A stretch of DNA of 64,000 nt from an uncultured Bacteroidota bacterium (GTDB taxonomy: Bacteria; Bacteroidota; Bacteroidia; Flavobacteriales; Flavobacteriaceae), in contig CAJXVU010000005.1 in assembly GCA_913062555.1 (NCBI GenBank), positions 62,001 to 126,000 of the forward strand. Reading direction: 5' to 3'. Made by a program: the position numbers and the translations under genes. The notes below the pieces were generated by a model. That model saw only the letters and a program-made list of their open reading frames with translations, was not told where the DNA came from and ran no database searches. This document shows, in pieces, positions 41,684-52,200 of the stretch (positions within the stretch are counted from its first letter, which is position 1; every line of letters begins with the position of its first letter).

Positions 41684-43030
41684 ATGAAAAATAAAACCGT
41701 ACTCATAAAAAACGCAAGAATAGTTAATGAAGGAACTATTTTTAACGGGGATATACTTATTGAAAACGAATGTATTAAGGAAATAGCAGAATCTATAAGT
41801 GCTAAATCTGCTGACGTCCATATTTTTGATGCAGAAAACAATTTTGTGTTGCCTGGAGTTATTGACGACCAGGTCCATTTTAGAGAGCCAGGATTAACCC
41901 AAAAAGCTACTATAGAAAGTGAATCTAGGGCTGCAGTTGCCGGAGGTATAACCTCTTTCATAGAGATGCCTAACACTAATCCACAAACAACTACAATTGA
42001 AAAACTCGAAGAGAAATTTGAAATAGCTTCTAAAACATCGTATGCAAATTACTCCTTTATGTTTGGAGGAACCAATGATAACCTCGAAGAAGTTTTAAAA
42101 GTCGATAAAAAAAATGTAGCAGGGCTAAAATTGTTTTTGGGTTCGTCTACTGGAAATATGTTAGTGGATAATCCTGAAGTATTAGAGAAAATATTTTCGA
42201 GTACCGATTTGTTAATTGCTGTACATTGTGAAGATGAGGGGACCATTCAGAAAAATTTAAAACAACATGTGGATACTTATGGGGATGATATTCCACTTAA
42301 GTATCATCCTGTTATAAGAAGTGAGGAAGCCTGTTATTTGTCATCGTCTCAAGCAATTAAACTAGCAAAAAAAACGGGTGCTAGATTGCATGTGTTTCAC
42401 CTTTCTACAGGAAAAGAAACAAAGCTTTTTTCGAATAAACAAAAATTAAAAGACAAAAAGATAACGGCTGAAGTTTGTGTACACCACCTTTGGTTTTCGG
42501 ATGAAGATTATGATGAAAAAGGGACCTTAATCAAATGGAACCCTGCTGTAAAAACAAAAGCCGACAGAGCAAAACTTTGGGAAGCATTGTTAGATGATAG
42601 AATTGATGTCATTGCAACAGATCATGCACCACATACTCTAGAGGAAAAAAACAATGTTTATACAAAAGCACCATCTGGAGGGCCTTTGGTACAGCATGCT
42701 TTAGTTGCAATGTTAGAAGCCTACCATCAAGGTAAAATCTCAATCACAAAAATTGTTGAGAAAATGTGTCATAATCCAGCCATTTTATTCCAAGTTGAAA
42801 AACGGGGATTTATTAAAGAGGGCTATTTTGCTGACCTTGTAATTGTTGATGCAAATAACCCATGGACAGTCACAAAAGAGAATATATTATACAAATGTGG
42901 TTGGTCGCCTTTTGAGAATGCAACCTTCAAATCTAGAGTTACACATACTTTTGTAAATGGAAGTTTAGCCTATAAAAACTTTAAAGTTTATGCTACTAAA
43001 ACGGCAAAACGATTAACTTTTAATAGATGA
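41684..43030 (+). CDS. pyrC: dihydroorotase, class I, with altered HxH motif
   Basis: The 448-residue amidohydrolase interconverts carbamoyl-aspartate and dihydroorotate. Family landmarks are FVLPGVIDDQVHFREPGLTQKATIESESRAAVAGG, FIEMPNTNPQTT, AVHCEDEGTI, LHVFHLSTGKET and DVIATDHAPHT. The first metal-binding histidine of the usual DxHxH motif is replaced by Gln at residue 63 (DDQVH); the second, His65, is kept. I recall the same DDQVHFREPG string in other Bacteroidetes dihydroorotases, so the enzyme is probably active. Its stop overlaps the next gene's start (ATGA). Confidence 0.92.
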   Translation: MKNKTVLIKNARIVNEGTIFNGDILIENECIKEIAESISAKSADVHIFDAENNFVLPGVIDDQVHFREPGLTQKATIESESRAAVAGGITSFIEMPNTNPQTTTIEKLEEKFEIASKTSYANYSFMFGGTNDNLEEVLKVDKKNVAGLKLFLGSSTGNMLVDNPEVLEKIFSSTDLLIAVHCEDEGTIQKNLKQHVDTYGDDIPLKYHPVIRSEEACYLSSSQAIKLAKKTGARLHVFHLSTGKETKLFSNKQKLKDKKITAEVCVHHLWFSDEDYDEKGTLIKWNPAVKTKADRAKLWEALLDDRIDVIATDHAPHTLEEKNNVYTKAPSGGPLVQHALVAMLEAYHQGKISITKIVEKMCHNPAILFQVEKRGFIKEGYFADLVIVDANNPWTVTKENILYKCGWSPFENATFKSRVTHTFVNGSLAYKNFKVYATKTAKRLTFNR

Positions 43031-43542
43031 TAAAGCACATAAAATATATACTAATATTAGTTTTTGTCATTTCATGCAATAATAATAGCATTGAAACCCC
43101 AAAAAAGCCGAAGAACCTTATTGGGAAAGAGAAAATGGCGAACATTATTTACGACATGTCACTTTTTACGGCAGCAAAAGGGGTTGGTAAATATAGTCTT
43201 GAAAATGAAGGCATTTCTCCTGAAGCATTTATTTATAAAAAGTATAATATTGATAGTTTACAATTTGTATTGAGTAATTCATATTATTCTTATCATATGG
43301 ATCAATTTGAAGGCATTTATAACCGCGTTAATGAAAGGCTTCAAAAAGAAAAAGTTCAGTTTGATTCCGTCATTGCTATTGAGGATATTGAACGAGGAGA
43401 ACGAAGTAAGGAACAACGAATAAAAAGAGAATCATTAGATGAAATAAAAGCTTCTGACAGAAAATTAAACCCAAAACTTAAGTCAAAACTAGAAAGATCT
43501 AATCGAGATCGATTAAAAAAAGTCGACTCGACTCGTCAATAG
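43027..43542 (+). CDS. DUF4296 lipoprotein
   Basis: The 171-residue protein has a short lipoprotein signal peptide ending VIS-C (lipid cysteine near residue 17). The DUF4296 core follows: NLIGKEKMANIIYDMSLFTAAKG, then SPEAFIYKKYNIDSLQFVLSNSYYS and MDQFEGIYNRVNERLQKEK. The C-terminus is a charged Lys/Arg/Glu-rich helix. The function is unknown; the domain is specific to Bacteroidetes. Translation is coupled to dihydroorotase by a 4-nt overlap. Its last 44 nt overlap the convergent epimerase gene. Confidence 0.85.
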   Translation: MIKHIKYILILVFVISCNNNSIETPKKPKNLIGKEKMANIIYDMSLFTAAKGVGKYSLENEGISPEAFIYKKYNIDSLQFVLSNSYYSYHMDQFEGIYNRVNERLQKEKVQFDSVIAIEDIERGERSKEQRIKRESLDEIKASDRKLNPKLKSKLERSNRDRLKKVDSTRQ

Positions 43543-44509
43543 ATGCATCCATGGATTTAAAAGTGTAATTTAAGTCCACTACTATTTTTTGATTGCTATA
43601 GTTTGAGATAGTAGTGATTGATTTCGCAGCGTTTTTAGTTAATCGACGTCCCTTTTTAGTTAAAGCAGATCTTAACCAATCTACGCGCCAGGCAATATTT
43701 AATAATAGCTTTGAAGCTAATTTTTTTGGAGGTTTCACTTGAAGCCGTGTTGCTATTTTGACGAAAAAATCTTTATAAGACAGGTTTTCCGAAATTAAAA
43801 TATAGCGTTCATTTTTAAAATCATTTTCCATTAATTTCAGCATGATAGAAATAACATCTTTGACATCAACAAAACCTACAACACCATTTGTATAATAAGA
43901 CATGCCTTTATGTACAAGTTTAATCAAACTTCCACTTCCACTACGCCAAAATCCAGGACCAATAATGATTCCAGGATTTACAACTACAGCATTTAACCCT
44001 TCTTGAGTCCCACGCCACACTTCCATTTCGGCGCCATATTTTGTAATGGCATAAACACTGTGTTCCGCTTCTGGATTCCAATCACTGTTTTCATTTATAG
44101 GTTCATTTTTATCAGAATCACCAATAGTAGCAATGGAACTTACATAGCACAACTTTTCAATATTGTTTGAAAGACAATAGTTTACAATATTAGCAGTGCC
44201 TTCAATATTTATCTTTCTCAAGGCATAGTAATCATTGGTGTCAAATGAGATAAATGCAGCACAGTGATAGACTTTGGTGATATTAGTAAATGCCGAATCT
44301 AAACTAGGGATGTCATTAATATTTGCTTCAACCCATTCAATTTTTGAAAACAAAAGATCAACATTTTCTGTATAATAAGAAAACACATGTTTAACCTTTT
44401 CTATTTTGTTTTCTGATCGATAAATGGCTCTAACCTTTGAGCCTTTTTGGGTTAATTGAAATAATAAATGACTCCCAACTAATCCCGTTCCTCCTGTAAC
44501 TAATATCAT
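43499..44509 (-). CDS. NAD-dependent epimerase/dehydratase (extended SDR)
   Basis: The 336-residue protein has the extended short-chain dehydrogenase layout: the nucleotide-binding motif [12 protein letters not shown] at residues 4-15, the active-site Tyr and Lys in [10 protein letters not shown], and the downstream [13 protein letters not shown]. It resembles NAD(P)-dependent reductases and epimerases acting on sugars or polyprenyl/steroid-like substrates, so the substrate is unresolved. The frame runs tail to tail with DUF4296 and overlaps it by 44 nt. It is divergent from tyrS. Confidence 0.88.
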   Translation of the reverse strand: MILVTGGTGLVGSHLLFQLTQKGSKVRAIYRSENKIEKVKHVFSYYTENVDLLFSKIEWVEANINDIPSLDSAFTNITKVYHCAAFISFDTNDYYALRKINIEGTANIVNYCLSNNIEKLCYVSSIATIGDSDKNEPINENSDWNPEAEHSVYAITKYGAEMEVWRGTQEGLNAVVVNPGIIIGPGFWRSGSGSLIKLVHKGMSYYTNGVVGFVDVKDVISIMLKLMENDFKNERYILISENLSYKDFFVKIATRLQVKPPKKLASKLLLNIAWRVDWLRSALTKKGRRLTKNAAKSITTISNYSNQKIVVDLNYTFKSMDASIDESSRLFLIDLD

Positions 44510-44555
44510 AAGACTAAATTAATCTTTTTTCTTTTCTCATCAGTTATGAAACATT

Positions 44556-44563
44556 TATCTTTG
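44556..44563 (+). promoter_or_regulatory. -7 box of tyrS
   Basis: TATCTTTG matches TAnnTTTG, 18 nt before the ATG at 44582. It lies inside the longer open frame that begins at 44546, which supports the shorter start for tyrS. Confidence 0.55.
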
Positions 44564-44581
44564 TTCAAATTTTTACAAGAA

Positions 44582-45877
44582 ATGGCAAAGAATTATATTG
44601 AAGAGTTAACATGGAGAGGTATGGTACACGATACAATGCCCGGAGCTGAATCACATTTATTAGAAGGCATGAGAAGTGCTTACGTTGGTTTTGATCCGAC
44701 GGCCGATTCTTTGCATATTGGAAACCTAGTTCCTATTATGTTATTAGCACATTACCAACGTTGTGGTCATAAGCCTGTAGCTTTGGTTGGGGGAGCAACT
44801 GGAATGATTGGTGATCCTTCAGGAAAATCTAACGAACGTAATTTGTTAGATGAAAAAACATTACGTTATAACCAAAATGCAATAAAAAATCAGTTGGCTC
44901 ATTTTTTAGATTTCGAAAGTGATGCTGAAAATGCTGCCGAATTGGTAAATAATTATGATTGGATGAAAGACTTTTCTTTTTTGGATTTTATTCGTGACGT
45001 AGGAAAGCATATTACGGTTAATTATATGATGGCTAAGGATTCAGTAAAAAACAGAATTACTTCCGAAGCATCAGAAGGGATGAGTTTTACAGAGTTCACT
45101 TATCAATTAGTACAAGGTTATGATTTCCTCCATTTATATAAGTCCAATAATTGTACCATCCAAATGGGCGGAAGTGATCAATGGGGAAATATTACGACAG
45201 GAACAGAATTAATTAGAAGAATTGGCCATGGGAAAGGCTACGCTATTACTTGCCCATTAATCACAAAGTCTGATGGCTCAAAATTTGGTAAATCTGAAGG
45301 TGGTAATGTTTGGCTTGACCCAAAAAGAACGTCGCCATTTAAATTCTATCAGTATTGGCTCAACTCTAGTGATATCGACGCCGAAAAATATATAAAAATA
45401 TTCACTTTTCTTAACAAAGTTGAGATTGAGGATTTAATAAAAGAACATCAAGAAACACCGCATTTGAGGCTATTGCAAAAAACACTAGCGAAGGAAATCA
45501 CCAGCATGGTACACTATGTAGCCGCTTTTGAGAATGCCGAAAAAGCATCAAATATATTGTTTAGCAAGAGCTTTAAAGAAGACATTAAAACCCTAGATGA
45601 AGCTACCTTTTTGGATGTTTTTGATGGTGTTCCTCAAGCCGAAATTGCTAAAGAAGAAATTACGAATGGATTAGATATGATTGCTGCTTTGGCTGCAAAA
45701 ACTAATTTCTTGGCATCAAATGGAGAAGCAAGACGAGCACTAAAAGAAAACTCAATTGCGGTAAACAAAACTAAAGTAAAAGAAGATTATAATATTTCTG
45801 CCGAAGATTTAATTAATGGTACTTACGTGATCTTAAATAGAGGGAAGCGAAACACCTACATTATTAAGGCAATATAA
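44582..45877 (+). CDS. tyrS: tyrosine--tRNA ligase
   Basis: The start at 44582 gives 431 residues beginning [17 protein letters not shown], the normal TyrRS N-terminus; the frame open from 44546 would include the promoter -7 box. The class I signatures are HIGN (in [14 protein letters not shown]) and KFGKSEGGN in place of KMSKS. Other landmarks are [20 protein letters not shown] and a C-terminal S4-like RNA-binding domain ([18 protein letters not shown]). It charges tRNA-Tyr. It stands alone, followed by a hairpin at 45882-45918. Confidence 0.96.
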   Translation: MAKNYIEELTWRGMVHDTMPGAESHLLEGMRSAYVGFDPTADSLHIGNLVPIMLLAHYQRCGHKPVALVGGATGMIGDPSGKSNERNLLDEKTLRYNQNAIKNQLAHFLDFESDAENAAELVNNYDWMKDFSFLDFIRDVGKHITVNYMMAKDSVKNRITSEASEGMSFTEFTYQLVQGYDFLHLYKSNNCTIQMGGSDQWGNITTGTELIRRIGHGKGYAITCPLITKSDGSKFGKSEGGNVWLDPKRTSPFKFYQYWLNSSDIDAEKYIKIFTFLNKVEIEDLIKEHQETPHLRLLQKTLAKEITSMVHYVAAFENAEKASNILFSKSFKEDIKTLDEATFLDVFDGVPQAEIAKEEITNGLDMIAALAAKTNFLASNGEARRALKENSIAVNKTKVKEDYNISAEDLINGTYVILNRGKRNTYIIKAI

Positions 45878-45881
45878 AAAC

Positions 45882-45918
45882 GAAGCCTGGCTATTAATGT
45901 GCGATATCCAGGCTTCTT
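45882..45918 (+). terminator. hairpin after tyrS
   Basis: GAAGCCTGG (45882-45890) and CCAGGCTTC (45908-45916) form a perfect 9-bp stem with a 17-nt loop, 5 nt after the tyrS stop. The T-tract is short, so termination may be weak. In the 302-bp gap 45878-46179 I see only this hairpin and the maeB -7 box. Confidence 0.55.
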
Positions 45919-46148
45919 AAAAACTAACCAACCAATTTTTCTTTTTCATTAGCAGTTACCTTTATTTGTCGATATTGATAGTAAAAACTTACAAGAGTGA
46001 TTGAAAATGATATGCTCTAAAAAAGAGGATTGAAAGCAGAAGGTCACACGACATTAATCTGCAAAAAGTAGCTTCCAATTAAAAGGTTCCCCAGCATTTC
46101 TATTATAGAGTATAGTTCAATAAATTTAGTTAATGTGTAAATCTTTAA

Positions 46149-46156
46149 TACCTTTG
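46149..46156 (+). promoter_or_regulatory. -7 box of maeB
   Basis: TACCTTTG matches TAnnTTTG, 23 nt before the ATG at 46180. No clear TTG lies at the standard distance upstream. Confidence 0.5.
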
Positions 46157-46179
46157 CGAGTTCATATAATCAAGAGAAT

Positions 46180-48456
46180 ATGAGTAAAGAAAGCAAACGT
46201 CGAGAAGCCTTAATATATCACGCTAAACCAATTCCAGGAAAAATTAAAGTCGTTCCTACGAAAAAATACGCTACACAAAGAGATTTGTCTTTAGCTTATT
46301 CTCCTGGAGTGGCCGAGCCATGTTTAGAAATTGAGAAAGATAAGTCTCATGCCTATAAGTATACAGCAAAAGGGAATTTGGTTGCTGTAATTTCTAATGG
46401 AACAGCTGTTTTAGGACTCGGGAATATTGGCCCAGAAGCCTCAAAACCTGTGATGGAGGGCAAAGGCTTATTGTTTAAAATTTTTGCTGATATTGACGTG
46501 TTTGATATAGAGGTAGATACTGAAAATGTTGAGGAGTTTGTTCAAACTGTAAAAAATATTGCGCCAACATTTGGAGGCATAAATCTTGAGGATATTAAAG
46601 CTCCTGAAGCTTTTGAAATTGAACGACGGTTAAAAGAAGAGCTGGATATTCCTGTAATGCATGATGACCAACATGGTACTGCAATTATTTCTGCGGCAGC
46701 TTTGTTGAATGCCTTAGAAATTACAGAAAAAAATATTGGGAATGTAAATATTGTAATTAGTGGTGCCGGAGCAGCAGCAATTTCTTGTACGCGATTATAT
46801 CAATCATTTGGTGCAAATCGTGATAATATTGTAATGTTAGACAGCAAAGGTGTTATCAGGCAAGATCGCGATAATTTAACAACCCAGAAAGCTGAGTTTG
46901 CAACTACAAGAGATATTGAAACTTTGGAGCAGGCCATGATTGGGGCAGATGTGTTTATTGGATTATCAACATCGGATATTGTTATGCCAGAGATGCTTAA
47001 AACAATGGCAGATAATCCTATTGTTTTTGCAATGGCAAATCCGGATCCGGAAATTGCCTATCAAGTAGCCATAGATACTAGAGATGATATTATTATGGCT
47101 ACAGGTCGTAGTGATCATCCTAACCAAGTAAATAATGTACTTGGATTTCCATTTATATTTAGAGGCGCTCTAGATGTACGAGCAACAGCAATTAATGAAG
47201 CAATGAAAAAAGCCGCTGTAATTGCACTCGCGAACCTTGCAAAAGAACCTGTTCCTGAACAAGTAAATGTTGCCTATGGCAAAACAAGATTGACTTTTGG
47301 TAAAGATTATATAATACCCAAGCCATTTGATCCAAGACTTATAGGAGTGGTGCCGCTTGCTGTAGCTAAAGCTGCGATGGAAAGTGGTGTTGCAACTGAG
47401 CCCATTGAAGACTGGAAAAAATATGAAGAAACACTCTTATCAAGATTAGGTAGTGATCATAAATTAGTACGACTACTACATAGTCGTGCCAAACTTGATC
47501 CAAAAAGGGTTGTGTTTGCTGAGGCCGATCAGTTAACGGTGTTAAAAGCGGCACAAATAGCACATGATGAAGGCATTGCAAAACCAATATTACTGGGGCG
47601 TCGTGATGTGATAGAAAAATTGAAAGTCGATATCGAGTTTGATGCTGAAGTCCCTATTATCGATCCAAAATCGGATGAGGAAGAAGCACGTAAAGATGAC
47701 TATGCAAAATTATATTGGGAGCGCCGTAAACGCCGAGGGATTACATTACACACGGCAAAAAAATTACTGAGAGAACGTAATTATTATGCTGCCATGATGC
47801 TTAATGAAGGTGATGCCGATGCGCTTATTTCTGGGTATTCTAGAAATTATCCAACAGTGGTAAAACCAATACTTGAACTTATAGGTCTTGATAAAGGAGC
47901 AACAAGAATTGCCACTACTAATTTATTAATGACAGAGAGAGGACCATTGTTTTTAAGTGATACCTCGATCAATATAGATCCATCATCAAAAGACCTTGCT
48001 AAAATTGCTCAAATGACAGCCACGACGGTAAAAATGTTTGGACTTGAGCCCGTTATGGCAATGATATCATATTCTAATTTTGGATCTTCTGATAATGAAA
48101 AGGCTTCAAAAGTTAGAGAAGCAGTGTCATACCTACACAGATATTACCCAAGTTTGATCGTGGATGGCGAATTTCAAACTGATTTTGCATTAAATAATGA
48201 AATGCGTCAGGATATTTTTCCTTTTTCTAAATTAGCAGGAAGAAAGGTGAATACTTTAATATTCCCTAATTTGGATGCTGCAAATATCACCTATAAACTA
48301 TTAAAGGAACTAAATAAAGCAGACAATATTGGGCCTATAATGATGGGGTTAAAAAAGCCGGCTCACATTTTACAATTAGATGCTAGCGTAGATGAAATTG
48401 TAAACATGACTGCAATTGCTGTAATTGATGCTCAAAAAAAGCAAGAAAGAAATTAA
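46180..48456 (+). CDS. maeB: NADP-dependent malic enzyme with phosphotransacetylase-like domain
   Basis: The 758-residue protein is the fused MaeB type. The malic enzyme part (about 1-430) shows [45 protein letters not shown] and the nucleotide-binding [12 protein letters not shown]. The C-terminal part (about 430-758) resembles phosphate acetyltransferase ([37 protein letters not shown]) and in known enzymes acts as a regulatory, acetyl-CoA-responsive domain. It decarboxylates malate to pyruvate with NADPH formation. It is monocistronic. The 209 bp after it hold the ruvA -7 box. Confidence 0.96.
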   Translation: MSKESKRREALIYHAKPIPGKIKVVPTKKYATQRDLSLAYSPGVAEPCLEIEKDKSHAYKYTAKGNLVAVISNGTAVLGLGNIGPEASKPVMEGKGLLFKIFADIDVFDIEVDTENVEEFVQTVKNIAPTFGGINLEDIKAPEAFEIERRLKEELDIPVMHDDQHGTAIISAAALLNALEITEKNIGNVNIVISGAGAAAISCTRLYQSFGANRDNIVMLDSKGVIRQDRDNLTTQKAEFATTRDIETLEQAMIGADVFIGLSTSDIVMPEMLKTMADNPIVFAMANPDPEIAYQVAIDTRDDIIMATGRSDHPNQVNNVLGFPFIFRGALDVRATAINEAMKKAAVIALANLAKEPVPEQVNVAYGKTRLTFGKDYIIPKPFDPRLIGVVPLAVAKAAMESGVATEPIEDWKKYEETLLSRLGSDHKLVRLLHSRAKLDPKRVVFAEADQLTVLKAAQIAHDEGIAKPILLGRRDVIEKLKVDIEFDAEVPIIDPKSDEEEARKDDYAKLYWERRKRRGITLHTAKKLLRERNYYAAMMLNEGDADALISGYSRNYPTVVKPILELIGLDKGATRIATTNLLMTERGPLFLSDTSINIDPSSKDLAKIAQMTATTVKMFGLEPVMAMISYSNFGSSDNEKASKVREAVSYLHRYYPSLIVDGEFQTDFALNNEMRQDIFPFSKLAGRKVNTLIFPNLDAANITYKLLKELNKADNIGPIMMGLKKPAHILQLDASVDEIVNMTAIAVIDAQKKQERN

Positions 48457-48636
48457 AATTATGCTTTAGTTGGACAAGCTTTAATAATTTTTAGCGAAAT
48501 ATATTTACGAGTGTAATGCGTAGAAAGTTGAGCATCCATTAGTCATGTATAGATTTTTACGGTGAATATGTGAAAAAGAACTGATTATATGCGATAATTT
48601 GATGTTTAATGGATGTTTTATGTATAATAATTTTAT

Positions 48637-48644
48637 TACATTTG
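48637..48644 (+). promoter_or_regulatory. -7 box of ruvA-sprA
   Basis: TACATTTG matches TAnnTTTG, 21 nt before the ruvA start. No TTG is seen at the expected distance. It is the only promoter-like signal found ahead of sprA, because ruvA and sprA are 5 nt apart. Confidence 0.45.
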
Positions 48645-48665
48645 AGACGCTAACAAAACTTATTA

Positions 48666-49247
48666 ATGATTACGCATATACAAGGAAAACTTACCGAAAA
48701 AAACCCTACTGATGTTGTTATAGACTGTAACGGTGTTGGTTATAAGTTAAACATCTCTTTGCATACTTATTCTCAGATTTCTAATCAAGAAAATTTAAAA
48801 TTGTATACACATCTACAGGTTAAGGAGGACTCTCATACGTTATTTGGGTTTTCTTCATTAAGTGAACGATTAATATTCCGTTTACTAATCTCGGTTAGCG
48901 GTATAGGTGCCAGTACAGCACGAACAATGTTGTCTTCACTAACACCAAAACAAGTTAGAGAAGGAATTGCTGTTGAAGATGTGGCACTGATACAGTCCGT
49001 TAAGGGCATAGGATTAAAAACAGCACAGCGTGTAATTATTGAATTGAAAGACAAAGTTTTAAAAGTATATGATATTGATGAAGGAATGGTTTCCCAAAGC
49101 AATACAAACAAAGATGAAGCGTTATCTGCATTAGAAGTTCTAGGGTTTGCTAAAAAACAATCTGATCGTGTTGTTGATAAGATTATTTCTAAAACTCCAG
49201 ATGCAAGTGTTGAAGCTATTATTAAAGAAGCCTTAAAAAACTTATAA
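48666..49247 (+). CDS. ruvA: Holliday junction branch migration protein RuvA
   Basis: The protein has 193 residues, the normal length. An N-terminal OB-fold (MITHIQGKLTEKNPTDVVIDCNGVGYKLNISLHTY) precedes two helix-hairpin-helix motifs (SVSGIGASTARTMLSSL and SVKGIGLKTAQRVIIELKDK). A C-terminal RuvB-binding domain (KDEALSALEVLGFAKKQSDRVVDKI) ends the protein. It binds Holliday junctions and loads RuvB. It is followed after 5 nt by sprA. Confidence 0.97.
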   Translation: MITHIQGKLTEKNPTDVVIDCNGVGYKLNISLHTYSQISNQENLKLYTHLQVKEDSHTLFGFSSLSERLIFRLLISVSGIGASTARTMLSSLTPKQVREGIAVEDVALIQSVKGIGLKTAQRVIIELKDKVLKVYDIDEGMVSQSNTNKDEALSALEVLGFAKKQSDRVVDKIISKTPDASVEAIIKEALKNL

Positions 49248-49252
49248 TTGAT

Positions 49253-52200
49253 TTGAAGACGACTACTAACTATAATTTTTACAAGTCTACCAAAAAAGTT
49301 CTGCTTACTAGCATAATAATGCTGTATTGCATGGTGACATTTGCACAGCAAACCACAGTTCCAGATTCCTTAAGAACCACATTTTCATTTGGTAATTTAC
49401 AATTGCCAAATCCAGATAGTATTGTGTCTAAATATACTTACGACCCACTAACCGATAGATATATTTATACGGAGAGTGTTGGTAGTTTTAATATAAAATA
49501 TCCAATAATTTTAACACGTGAGGAATTTCAAAAATTGCTTGCACAGGAAAACCTGAGAAATTATTACCAGCAAAAGATTGATGCTTATGATGGTAAAAAA
49601 TTGGGAGCAGATGCATTGAAGAAAAATCTAATTCCAGACTTATACGTAAATTCTGATTTTTTTGAAACTCTTTTCGGCGGAAACACTATTGAAGTAATTC
49701 CTCAAGGATCTGTAGAAATGGATTTAGGGATTTTATTTACTAAACAAGATAACCCCTCTTTTTCACCAAGGAATAGAAGTAATTTCACCTTTGATTTTGA
49801 TCAACGAATTGGCTTAAGTTTACTAGGAAAAGTTGGAACAAAACTACAAGTAACTGCAAATTACGATACACAATCTACTTTTGATTTTGAGAATTCTATA
49901 AAATTAGAGTACACTCCGCTATCTAACTTAAATGATGGCTACGCTGGGAAAGATGATTCTATTATTCAGAAAATTGAAGTAGGGAACGTGAGTATGCCTT
50001 TAAATAGCTCATTAATTACCGGAGCACAAAGTTTATTTGGGGTGAAAACCGAATTGCAATTTGGAAAGACAAAAGTAACCGCAATTTTTTCTGAACAGAA
50101 ATCACAAACAAGAACCGTTGTGGCTCAAGGAGGAGGAACACTTGAAGAGTTTGAGTTTTTTGGCTTGGATTACGATGAGAATAGACACTTTTTCTTAGCG
50201 CAATATTTTAGAGATAATTATGATGCTTCATTAGCTACATACCCATATATCAATTCGCCAATTCAAATTACGAGAATTGAGGTTTGGGCAACAAACCGAT
50301 CTAATCAAACGGATAATGTTAGAAATATTGTTGGACTTCAGGATTTAGGAGAATCTAATCGTTTGGGTTCTAATGTTACGGTAACGGCTGGACCTAATGC
50401 CTATCCTAGCAATTCTAATAATGCTTATGATCCTACAAATATTGGAGGTGCTGGATCGCAAATAACAGATGCTATTAGAGATGTGGCTACCATACAGTCG
50501 GGGATATTGGTACCTGGTGTAAATGAAGGGTTTGATTATGGGAAACTTGAAAATGCGAAAAAGCTTAGAGAAGGAATTGAATATACCCTTAATACTCAAT
50601 TGGGGTATATCTCTTTAAACCAACGATTGCAAAATGACGAAATATTAGCGGTCGCTTTTCAATTTACTGTTGGAAACCAAGTATATCAAGTTGGGGAATT
50701 TGCCAATGATGGTGTAAATGCTACAGATATAAGTACAGATGTAGGTACAGGAAATGCGATTATAAATAACAATAGTTTGGTGCTAAAAATGTTAAAAAGT
50801 ACTGTAACCAATGTGCAAGAGCCAATTTGGGACTTGATGATGAAAAATATTTATAACACAGGATCTTTTCAGTTAGAAAAAGAAGATTTTAAACTGAATA
50901 TTTTTTATACCGAAACCTCACCATTAAATTATATTACACCTGTTGAAGGGACTCCTTTTCCTTCACCAGGAGCAAATGAAGACCCATTACAGGAAACACC
51001 ATTATTACGAGTGTTTAATTTAGATAAGCTAAATTTTAATAATGATCCTCAGGAAAGTGGAGACGGGTTTTTTGATTTTGTTCCTGGCATTACAGTAATT
51101 CAACAAAACGGGAAAATAATTTTCACTAACGTTGAGCCTTTTGGAAAGTATCTATTTGACAGACTTGCCAATGGTGGTGAAGATTATGAAAATACGACTT
51201 CATACAATGCAAATCAAGCAAAATATGTATATGATAAGTTGTATAAAGAAACAAAAACTGCTGCATTAGAAGACGGCGAGAAAAATAAGTTTCAAATTAA
51301 GGGACGTTATAAATCCGCAGGAGGAGCAGGGATACCAATAGGGGCGTTTAATGTTCCTCGAGGTTCAGTAAAAGTTACAGCAGGAGGACGAGTTTTAGTT
51401 GAAGGTGTTGATTATACGGTCAATTATCAAATGGGAACAGTGCAAATATTAGACCCGGCTCTACAAGCTTCAAACACTCCTATCCAAGTATCTGTTGAAA
51501 ATAATTCTGTATTTGGACAACAAACAAAACGTTTCACAGGAATTAATATAGAACATCAGTTTAATGAAAATTTTGTGCTTGGAGGGACCTTTTTAAATCT
51601 TAATGAACGTCCAATTACACAAAAAGCCAACTATGGTACTGAGCCTATCAATAATACAATATTTGGTGTTAATGGAAACTTCTCAGCCGAAGTTCCATTC
51701 TTGACCCGATTGGTGAACAAATTACCAAATATTGATACCGACGTACCTTCCAATTTATCGCTTAGAGGTGAGTTTGCTTATTTGATGCCGGGAGCACCAA
51801 AAGCTTCTGATTTTGAAGGAGAAGCCACATCTTATGTTGACGATTTTGAAGGCACTCAAAATGCCATTGATCTACTGGCGCCACATTCATGGCATTTGTC
51901 GAGTAGACCTCGTGGATTAGGAAGAGTTTATAATGAAGGCGCTGAGGATGATAATGGTGTGCAAAATGGATATGATCGCGCACATTTAAACTGGTATTCA
52001 ATTGATCCTATATTCTATGGTTCTCAACGACCAGGAGGGATAAGTGATGATGATATGTCTAGTCTATATACAAGACGTATTTTTATTAGCGAGATTTTTC
52101 CACAAGTCGATTTGGTACAAGGGCAAAGTACCATAATTAATTCTTTAGATTTAGTGTATTATCCTTCTGAAAGAGGAGCTTATAATATGGATCCCAATAC

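Noticed and set aside
48533-48615. Inverted repeat CATCCATTA / TAATGGATG before ruvA
   Set aside because: The 9-bp arms are 65 nt apart in very AT-rich DNA, so chance is likely and no function is suggested.
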